Translations under genes and position numbers: made by a program | Part shown: one piece after another, positions 54,839 through 64,000 of the stretch | Layout: each line of letters starts with the position of its first letter | Numbering within the stretch: position 1 is the stretch's first letter | Origin: Sthenelais limicola | Taxonomy: Eukaryota; Annelida; Polychaeta; Phyllodocida; Sigalionidae | NCBI GenBank assembly: GCA_942159475.1 | Contig: OW804102.1 | Coordinates: 20,278,684 to 20,342,683 of the forward strand | Direction of reading: 5' to 3' | Length of the DNA stretch: 64,000 nt | The notes under the pieces: generated by a model | The model's input: the letters and a program-made list of their open reading frames with translations, nothing else | Told to the model about the DNA's origin: nothing | Databases searched by the model: none

Positions 54839-57800
54839 CTATAGCAATACTAGCACTAGGGGCAGCAGCAGCAGCAGGGCGGTATAGTGTGTCTTCCCGC
54901 CAGAAGAGGGCGTGGTCGGCTTGAAAGTGGACATGGCATCCGTGTAAGTTACCTGGCCAACTGTAACAATATTTGTATCAAGTTATCATTGTATCATAGA
55001 TCATACAAACTTTATATATTATATAAGACAAACCTCAAAAATACATATGTTGTGTATATTATATTGATACATAGTTTTTTTTGATTGCATAGTCGTCATT
55101 TTAGTCACTTTTAAACATTATATACATGAGTATAATAGATTACATTTTTTAATAATATTTTAAACAATAATAATCAAAGCCATGCAAAAGTGTACCTGTG
55201 ACAATGTTGCACTTCTGTTTCCTGTATGTGGTGACGCCATCTTGAGGAATCAGTGGGTTCATGAAGGCGGCATCATCAAAGAAGTGGCACATCAAATTGA
55301 CATTGTGGAAGTCAAAACTTTCACAGGTGATGCTCTTATAACAGGCTATGTGGCAGGAATCGCGGTCTTTCAGAGTGGGTTGGAGGACACCACCATTTCT
55401 GTGCGTATTCTCACCCTCCTTCACCACAGTTATACATCCCCCTGTAATGTAGTGTACTCTTAGCTTTGTTTGTGTCAGGTCAGTCCTCCTTATATCAGAA
55501 AAGATATTGCAATTTATAAAAAGAGATTTTTATTTTATGAAAATATCTGTTAATGTACATGTAATGTAGTTGTAAACTCTACCTGCGGGGTTTCCAGTCA
55601 CGTGCGGAAGGCGGTCATTATCGGGGATCGAGAACCCTGTAAAAGAAATAAGATATTATAGTTAATAAGCTGTTTTACAAATATTATCACTATCGTAAGC
55701 GATTGTTTCAGTTTAATGTTAAATGGACATTGCACTCTATATAATTCACGCATGTCTTTGAATAAATGATATATCTACAGGTACTAAAACGAGTCGTGAA
55801 GTCTAACGTTGGAATCAGGATTAGGACCCTGATGAGAGGGCGGAAATATTTACTGCCTTGAGGTCAATGGGAAAACTATGAGTTGAATACTTCTACAAGT
55901 ATTACTATTTAATATGAGTTGAGTACATCTAGTTGCGTATTATTATGTGCTGACAATAAACTGGGTTGGGGGTGACAGACATTGCCAAGTGTATGTAACG
56001 GGGTCGACTTGTATTTTATTCATTTTACTAGCAACGTACGGTTAAGAATAGGTATGTTCTCTATTAATATACTCGAACTTCGGTGATGGTAGAGCTAGCA
56101 TATATTATCGAGTAATATTAATGTTGAGTAAGTACTGGAACAGAGTCTGCAGGAATATATTTGGAACTAAACTTTATTCATTAAACATGAACTTAAGTAG
56201 GTGAAGGTTACAGGGACGTCATAATGTATAAATGTAACATGCGGAATAATCGCTGTGACACTATGAAAGGAATGATAAAATATTGGATAGGAACAGCTAG
56301 ATAGAAACCTCTCACTCACTTTCTCGCATGCAGCTCCCCTCCTCTCCCCTCTCATCTCTCTCTCCCTGTCCCTACCCCCCCTTTCCTCTCCCCTGCCCTC
56401 TCCCTACCCTCCTCTCTCTCCCCCTACCCTTCTTCTCTCTGTATCCTCTTCTCCCTCTCCCTATCCGATTCCCCACCCTCTCCGTCCGCTTCTTTCATTC
56501 ACTCCCTCGATCTTTCTTCTCCCTCCCCTCCCCCATCTCTGCCTACCGTCTTTTTCTCTTCCCCTCCCCATCTCTCTCTCTCTATCCTCTTCTCCGTCTC
56601 CCTGTCCGATTCCCCCCACCATCTCCCTCCACTTCTTCACTGTCCCCTCCCATCTGATATCCCTCCCCCATCTCCCCCTCTGCCTCCCTCTTTTCCCTCA
56701 TACTCCTCCTCCTCTTCCTTCTGGTCTCTCTCCGCATCTCTTTCCTGCCATCCCTCTTCCTCCCAATTTTTCCTTCTTCATTCTCTCACATCCCTCTGCA
56801 CTCTCTCCATCCTATCTTCTTCTCTCCCCTTCCCCCTCTTCTCTCTCCCTCGCCCCTCTCTCTTCTTCTCCCTCCCCCTCTCCTACATCTCCCCCATCCC
56901 CTCTTTTCCCTCCCTAGATTGGTAATATCTCGATTAAAAAGGGTTACAAAAGCACATTTTTACCACAGATACCCTATAACCTCATATATTCCAGTAGGGA
57001 AAGCATCGGCAGAACTGTACAAAGCAGAAACACTGTTGGAAACATCACATATCCCAAGAATATCCATGAAAAAAAATCGCCGATCGCCTTTTATATATTA
57101 AATGAATAATGTAAACTTCAAGTAAAATAACATCAGGTATATTCTAGTGCAATAGGGTAACAATACACTGGTACAGCTGCTCCATGGTCAGCTACCAGCT
57201 GAATCCAGGGTGTGGTCAATCCCTCCACCCGGCTACAGTTACACAGACTGGTCGTAGTGTGGTATAGGCTACATCAAAGCTCTTTTGTGGTCAACATCAA
57301 TTGATACCATCAATATATATCAACTTGAATGTTAGGGAACTCCTTTAAAGACCGGAGATGAATAAGCAATCTTCAATCCTGCCATTAAAAGACCTTCTTT
57401 GTGTGTCATGTAATCAGGCCCTCCAGTGTTCGACAGACCAGTCCAACATATTGTTAGCTATGAATAGAACAGTGAATGTAACCGTCCAGTACAATTAATT
57501 AATTATAAGTCTGTTTGAGCATCATGTATAGGGGTCAGATCTTTAGAAAATGTACAATTGGCAGATCTTCACATTTAGTAAATTTTGTTAAATCCGATTG
57601 AAAAAACACGAAGACTTGCTATAACTGAGTATATTTGATATTGCCCTGATTAAAAACAATATGTTTGATTATCTTAAACTGCATTTTGAGAGTGATTTTT
57701 GACTAAATTTTGGTAATTTCTGAGGATTAGTTAGGGTGAATTGTTCATTTTCTGGTGATTATACCAGTAACCTGGGGAATGTCAACGAGGAGCTTCTATT

Positions 57801-58463
57801 GCTACTTATGGCACTGAACTGATCAGAAGGGCCGTGATATAATTATTTCTTTTCGGACCGTCTCCAAGATTCAACTGTGTCTGTTTCAACCTTGATTGTC
57901 AAACCTTCTCTAATTCTAAATTATTTTATTGGGTACTCAACCTGATTGTTGTGATGTTATCATATTATATTCACTTATAGTTAGGGACACTGTTCTGGTC
58001 TTTCAGCAGGTACAGCTTTCCCTGCTTTTTAACGAGATATTTTTTTTCACCGTTGAATGTGGTAAATACGCATGGCCCATTGACTTATCCCTGAGAGTGC
58101 AACTCAGTTCTGAGGCCGATACGATGGCCGTATCAGGCCTCAGGCTGATATGGAATGAATATAGTTTTCCAACAATAAAGTCCCTTGCACCACATTCTCA
58201 TCAGGTTCTATCTATTTACTTAAGTGGGTTGATATCGAGAAATAAGCGGTCACTGTCGTTGAGATATTAGTTATTTTGATATAGTAGGCCTATGAGCCCT
58301 AAAGGCTAAAATTGTTTTTAAACATATGGGCCATGCACTATGTTTTCTTGTCATTATCATAATATGTACAGTTAGTGCAGTTCAACTTGTAATAATAATA
58401 ATAATCATTTACTCACCGGGTGGAGGGCTGGCGAATTGGATATGGTTGGAGCGCGTGCTTTGT
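54839..58463 (-). CDS. PAN/apple-domain protein with GPI-type C-terminus (3' part)
   Basis: Four minus-strand exons can be joined, all phase 1: 58463-58416 (16 codons), 55638-55585 (18 codons), 55441-55196 (the PAN domain, 82 codons) and 54960-54839 (last). The PAN exon has six Cys in the expected pattern (GCI; CHIACYK; TC; MCHFF; KC). The last exon is Thr/Ser/Pro-rich, then a small-residue site (SSGG), a spacer and a hydrophobic end (ALLLLLPLVLVLL) right before the stop, which is what a GPI-attachment signal looks like. PAN domains bind protein or carbohydrate outside the cell. The 5' exons and signal peptide are not found and may be beyond 58.5 kb or the window. The two short exons are supported only by splice sites and phase. 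Confidence 0.65.
56326..56921. repeat. 600-bp polypyrimidine (CT-rich) tract
   Basis: The plus strand is almost pure C and T, with irregular CCCTCTC, CTCCCC and TCTCTC words and very few purines. It is in the intron between the first two recognised exons of the PAN gene. The Ser/Pro/Leu ORF over it is not a gene. Such tracts can form triplex (H-DNA) structures. Confidence 0.9.
57996..58180 (+). other. Possible VMO-I-like exon or remnant
   Basis: The plus strand has TCTTTCAGCAG followed by an open stretch with CGKYAWPIDLSLRV and ADTMAVSGLRLIW. This resembles the repeat of vitelline membrane outer layer I proteins (C-x-G-x-Y-A...L-x-V...DDTALNGIRLxC), but the final Cys is replaced by Trp. It could be a decayed exon or coincidence. 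Confidence 0.2.
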
Positions 58464-60215
58464 CCTGTGAATAAAAGACACATGATGAATAAACAGAAAG
58501 TTTTTCACATAACAAGTTATATATTTGGGATTTATGTAGGGGCAGCTGGCAACGGAAAACAAAATATGAGAATTCTCGGATCATCAAAAGTGTTAATCGA
58601 TTAAAAAATACCTGAAACGTAGGATTGTTATGTTTAAGGCTGCAGGACAGTGGTAAATCAGTCTCCTCCAACTGAACTTATACTAGCATTATTATCTTTC
58701 CATTATTTCCAAGCAGCCAACGTTTACGTGTTGAACGCACCTGTTCTGCAAGCACTTGCGTAAATCTGCCTGACAATGTAAATGAATATTGTCCTAATAT
58801 ACTATATATATTATATATATTATACTATTTCACTGCTAACAATATTGTTGTTACTAACACTACTGCTGTTACGAATATCTAGTACAAGTACATGTACTAC
58901 TAGCTACACACTCAGACATTCAATTATTATGAAACTTATAACAAGGATGTTATATAACTAAAGATAACAGATAACAATACTCCATTATACCAATTATCAC
59001 TCATTTTCTTATAATTATAATAAATATCATCCCATCTCATCCCATTAATCCCATTAGATTACACTAAAAGCAAATAAGATATGTACTGATCAAACATGAT
59101 ATGTGACACTGTGATTATGTTCAAAATGCAATTGTGACTTTCAGGATGCGGCGGAATATAGGGATCCCCTAGCCGTAATAAAATATTCAGCATAGGCAGT
59201 TGCCATGCTTTATTTCCTGAATAAAATTCGTGCAAAAAAAAACAAAAAAAAAACCTATCTCAATTAAGTAATCGTATCCGTATCTTTTTTTGTGAATTAC
59301 ATAAATTGTGAGATGAAACATTTTGCTTGATAACTTAACGTTATGTTTTCCCCGCCATGTTTTGCTGAACCTCTTTCTTCCTTTTAACGTATGTTTGTAT
59401 ATCAGAGATTTGGATACGTTTACGTATAGGAGTAGTATAGGGCGTTCAGACGTGTTGAACCTCCCTACTGGGATGTGTTTACCCCTGCATTGTACGTTTA
59501 TAGGTCTGCTTTTGAGGAAAGATAGCAAGCAGCCTTCAAAATATACATATCAAAGAAAGCGACCTCTTATGCTCTGAAATTTACCGTACGTATACAGGTT
59601 TACAATAACAGTTGTGGATTTGATAAATATTGTCATCTTATCAATAATTTCAATGACACTTTGTTTTTGTTCTGATGTCATCTGTTTTTGAATTCGCAAA
59701 TATTGGGAGCATGTTCGTGAACCCCACCCCTTTTAAAATAAATAAGTTTGTCAATAAGCAATGTAAAATTATAATGAGTAAAATAAAGGTTACTGGAAAA
59801 TATTAGTTCTAGTTTATAAGGAAAACTGGACCAAACGGACTTGTAACGTTGTGACAGTTCGCACAAACTTGGTACACAGGGTATTATGAATCCCGCATGG
59901 AAACCAATTTATATGTAATATACATTATACATAAAAGATGCCACTCAGATAGGCCTTTTGTGCGATCTTTCTACACCTACAATACAAATATACATGTATT
60001 CTATGAACTGAAAACTAGCTAAAACACACATTTCCCAAAATAAAAAGAACACTTTTAACAAATGCAGTCTAGGTAAGGTTTGGCAAAACATCAAATAATC
60101 ATTTATGTATCTGTATAATCATGACCCTACCTGCTGATAATATATATAATGTAGTGTATTGAAATAGTTTTAGTTCCCTATAATTCCATTTTTTTTGTGG
60201 AAAATTTCAACATTA
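58464..60215. other. AT-rich intergenic or intronic DNA
   Basis: No exon, RNA gene or transposon recognised. If the PAN gene extends upstream, this may be intron. Confidence 0.4.
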
Positions 60216-60719
60216 CCACCCCGATGCCTTTTTAATGGGGCACCTAGGGATCTAAAATAAATATCTATTTAAAATTTCTCTACTGATTGATTGATTGTAT
60301 TCTTTATTTTGTTTCCAGAATTGGTTGTCCATTCCTGATTACTCAGGTCTTCCAATGAATGCCAGATACAATGAAAAGAGATATTAACAAAACAGAAATG
60401 TCATCAGTTTTCTTAAATGTTTGGCCGTATTCGAATAAAAAACAAAACAAAAAACAGAAGCTGGAAATTGTAGATCAAAGTACCTTGATTTAGTACTTTA
60501 AAAAATGGTTAAGAATGACTTTACCCAAGTTTTAACATATAGTGGAAGTTTTTTTTCATAGGTTTAAGATTTATCAATACATGTAGCCTACTCAATTTTC
60601 ATCAAAATGTTTAGTTCAAAATATTTATTTAAAAGTAAAATGATGAACAGAACTATGACGATTACAAAATATGGGCCTTATCTCTTTTACAATGTTTGCA
60701 TACAAAGGCATCGGGGTGG
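60216..60719. repeat. Inverted-repeat pair, MITE-like
   Basis: CCACCCCGATGCCTTT at 60216-60231 is repeated as its exact reverse complement at 60704-60719, and similarity continues imperfectly on both sides. About 500 bases of non-coding AT-rich DNA lie between. This fits a small non-autonomous DNA transposon, or a hairpin from two copies of one repeat. Boundaries and target duplication were not fixed. Confidence 0.5.
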
Positions 60720-62227
60720 CAACATAAGAAAATGGATTGGCCACCAAAAGCACAGATTTGAAATTAGTAAAATTTTATAATGATGAATTATTTAATTTGC
60801 GATGACAGCACAGGTACAAAACAGAACAAAACAGGGAGTACACTTCAGATTATAAATCTGGTCTTCCAGTCTTATTGTCTCTAGACTACTAGGGTTGACT
60901 ATCTACTTTTAGCGGGGATTTAGCATTCCCAATTTTTGCTGCAAACCCTAGGATTTATGAACAATAAAATGTGTAAATGATACGTAGTTTCAATGCATTT
61001 GAATATTTGCCCAAAATTAATCACATCTCCGTGTACCCAGTTCCTGAGAACTGACCATATATAGGTGAGGCCGCTAGTCACGTAAATACTGTTAAAAAAA
61101 TCTCAACCATCGCCCTGGCTTTCTGATGATCACAATGCACGCCTTCATTTCCTCCTTTAGAAATGCATATTATATATTGGATATTCAGGTGGAGCACGAC
61201 AACCAGGTTAATGATTACAGCCTGAGATGTGCGGAGCAGCCTGACACATTGCAGGGGCGCCGGAAGCTAATTTGAAAAGGGGGGGGGGACAGGTTTTTAG
61301 TTTGACCTTTTGTACCTTACAATAGTAGACAGTTATAAATACCTATATATATACCATTGTCTCTTTATATTATTCCACATATACAAATACTTAGGGGATA
61401 GAAAGCTTAACATGTTTTGAATACAAACTCCAATCAAAAGCCAAAACATTGTTATGGATTATATTAACACGATCCAAAGACGCATTCTCATAGGATACAC
61501 ATTATATCATATGCAAAAAGAATAATGTTAAAGTCAAACTACAATATAAGTTAAAATTTTATGAAAACAACATACATGTATATTTTCACTACAACTTTAA
61601 GACATCTTTAGGCATAACAATTTGAAATCAGAACTTTTAAGAAAGTTTTAAAATTACAAGCATTCACTATCTCTTCATATTTCCCCCAACATCTCACTTT
61701 TATATACTTTATTGACAGACATTTTCTGATACATCAATCGATTAGCACCACACTAATGCATAACAGATAAACTTGTATTTAAAGGCATATGTGATGTATA
61801 ACTGGAAAATGAGTCCCAACTTGCAAAATTGATACTTTTCAAGGTGTTTTATTTGCTGTAATGTTTTCATTATGCACTTGTCAATTGCAACCCCCCCCCC
61901 CCCCCCCACCCCCGGGTAGGTAGGGGAATGTCCTTGGTCTTTTGGGAAATTTGAGGAAATCCCCGACCCCCCAGGGCAAGAAATTCCTGTAAATCCCCGA
62001 CCCCCCTGGGGCAAATTTTTTCGGAGGACACTTTTTTTTAGACAAACTAACATAGCAAATATATGAGATGGTTACAAAGAATGATTATATCTTAAATTAA
62101 TATTACAAAAATATAAGGGCCATCATAAAAAAAAGTCTTGCAAATGGTGTTTTTGGTTGACATAGCTCTGTAGAGCTGGACAAAAAATATTTTTGAATTT
62201 TCATTAATCAGATCTGAATTCTAAACA
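60720..62227. other. Repeat-rich intergenic DNA
   Basis: Contains a GGGGCGCCGGAAGC word followed by a G-run (61255-61290), which looks like the end of a dispersed repeat. It also has a poly-C run at about 61892-61908 and a 34-bp tandem duplication (61957-61990, 61991-62024) with CCCCGACCCCC. No gene is supported. Confidence 0.5.
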
Positions 62228-62360
62228 TCAACACCCATGCATACACATATATATACACCCATGCATACATTCATATACCATGCATACATCCATACACCCA
62301 TGCATTCATTCATACATTCATTCATATATGTATTCATTCATATATGTATATGATATATAC
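62228..62360. repeat. CATGCATACA / CATTCATA simple-repeat array
   Basis: Degenerate 4- to 12-base units of CATACACCCATG, CATACATTCATA and ATTCATATATGT run for about 130 bases. It is simple sequence only. Confidence 0.85.
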
Positions 62361-64000
62361 TCATGTATATGTAAGTTCTGTGTTAAATTATATATATTAT
62401 GTAATTATTAAATTATGTAATGATAATATGAATCGGATCTTAAGCTTTCTCTGACTGGCTTTTATTAAGGGAATTTAACAATGTCCGTCGTGCACAGGGG
62501 AGGTATAAAGGTATATGGAAGGATAAAGAACAATGACAATATATATAAGACAATGTGAGTGAGGTGAGAATATTGATAATATCTAACTTATGAACCTGTA
62601 ATCATACACATTAATATGGGGAGATATGCAAATAGGATATGATATGATGACATAATAATAACTAAGGGTAATAGAGACCTATACCAATAGATATCTAAAT
62701 ATGATATTCTAGGATGATAACAATGATAATGATAGATATTCTAAATAAACAATAATACAAAAAAATATAGCCTAATAGTCTCAGTTGCTGTTAGGTAATA
62801 TAACATAATATAAAGATAAGATCTAATGATATAATATAGGGGTAGCTTAGCTCTCTAGGTAATAAAGATAGTTCAATATAGGCTATGTTAATGAACTCAA
62901 CTCTCACTCATTACATAATAATGCAATATAAATCAATATGTCACCAATGAATATTCAATACCTGATTATATAAGCATAAAGGTAGACCAGTATCATATAT
63001 AGCCGAATATACTGGATATATTAAAGTAACCCAAAATACCTGACTCAATGTGTAAGGAAACCAAACTATAATTACCAATAGAAGGCAAGAGATGTACTTT
63101 CTCTCACAAATAAACACAAATATCAATAATAATCATTCAATACATCTCCGTCTCATGGGGGAGGAACTTTCTTCTCCCACTCTACTGGGGGAGGCAAATA
63201 TTCAGCACTAGAGCGCCTGGTCTAGGCTATATACAATATACACACATAAATCAAATCAAATCACAATAATCTCTGAAATAAAGTACAAATAATGCAATAC
63301 AATTGGTAAAATAAATGGAACTCACAGTACCCAAGGCTGTAGAGAAGGACAGGAAGAATACAGCAGAAAATAAAGAATCAAACCAATTGCTCTATTGGAC
63401 TTTCAGGGACTAACCCATCCACATAGCAACACTTTCTGTCTGGTTCTTCACTCCCCACTCGAATCTCAAAGTCTGATTTCCTTACCCTCCTTCCCTGCCT
63501 TTTATACCTATCCTACTGAATAATTAAGCTATGTAATTGGTCAACATTAGGATATGACAGCATCTGTCATGTTTCAGAACAGTTTTCAATGGTTTGGTTG
63601 CCTAAATTCGCTCAGCATTCACAGTTAAAGGTGTGAGCGAATTCTGGCATCTGGCGTCTGACATCGGCAATCTAATGCTGTCAGACAGCAATCCTTAGCA
63701 TTGACATATGATAGAAAACGGCCACAGCTGGTATAATGCTATTTTAAATGCTGCTAAATTGTTATATTTTGAATAAAGATGCTAGGACATTAACATCTAC
63801 ATACAAATCAGCTTAGAATCAGCCATGTGTGGGCCCCATTAAGAGAGTCAACCCCCACCCAGCGTTTTGGACAGCAGCTACAAAGGCATACTGTATATAA
63901 ACTGCAACCACTATCTATACATGTGTGGACAGCAACTACCTCCTATATAGTGTTTCATGAGTGCCATGTTTGAAGATGACTTGCTGAACTATATGGGAAA
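62361..64000. other. AT-rich DNA to the window end, no gene recognised
   Basis: Mostly ATA-rich sequence with short GGGGGAGG words near 63160-63190. The last 600 bases are less AT-rich but show no coding frame or splice pair I can support. Confidence 0.45.

Noticed and set aside
54886..54905. CTCF-like word CCAGAAGAGGGCG near the last PAN-gene exon
   Set aside because: It lies inside coding sequence that has another explanation, and one 13-base match in 64 kb is expected by chance at this tolerance.
46007..64000. CRISPR arrays, bacterial operons or prophage features
   Set aside because: The window is animal nuclear DNA with introns; none of the direct-repeat arrays has the spacer structure of CRISPR.

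Overview
The window is animal nuclear DNA. Its genes are intron-split, with canonical GT-AG sites. Microsatellites and degenerate transposon pieces are common, and the host DNA is full of the palindromic word AGGCCT (as GTAGGCCTAC and close variants). The gene content (a ZAD zinc-finger protein, a cGAS-like Mab-21 protein with TPRs, a PAN-domain surface protein) suggests an invertebrate metazoan, probably marine. I cannot name the species.

Layout. Bases 1-11476 are intergenic or 3' flanking DNA with a 59-bp tandem repeat and a G-rich minisatellite. Bases 11477-18174 (minus) hold a three-coding-exon gene for a 1571-residue ZAD/C2H2 zinc-finger protein with a very long Gln/Asn-rich middle. Its likely first non-coding exon and GC-rich promoter lie near 22.8-22.9 kb. 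Bases 24586-46006 are a single 21.4-kb LTR retroelement of Ty3/gypsy errantivirus type, flanked by the 4-bp target duplication ATAT. Bases 46-49.5 kb are intergenic with small repeats and a LINE remnant. Bases 49617-51782 (plus) encode an intact cGAS-like nucleotidyltransferase with a TPR tail. Bases 54839-58463 (minus) hold the last four recognised exons of a PAN-domain protein with a probable GPI-anchor tail. The remainder to 64000 is repeat-rich with no gene I can support.

The retroelement is the standout. Its two 732-bp LTRs look identical base for base, and its gag, pol and env frames are open, so it inserted recently. It is two to three times the usual errantivirus length. The excess lies mainly between pol and env, where five plus-strand ORFs (33333-33881, 33908-34300, 35970-36476, 37615-38274, 38487-39056) share one diverged motif: P-x2-R-[YFG], 6-9 residues, R-[LI]-x2-[ED]-[WT]-[YH]-[LI]. 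I read them as a family of paralogous accessory proteins made by duplication inside the element. Three of them run into a strong splice donor (AAG/GTRAGT) in the same phase. The leader before gag also has a strong donor, and env has its own short intron, so the element appears to express a set of spliced mRNAs like a complex retrovirus. It also carries an internal copy of its polypurine tract inside a 12-bp hairpin, and antisense ORFs.

The host genes seem unrelated to each other. The cGAS-like gene is a candidate innate sensor of foreign nucleic acid and lies about 3.6 kb downstream of the element. The element sits about 1.7 kb upstream of the inferred zinc-finger promoter.
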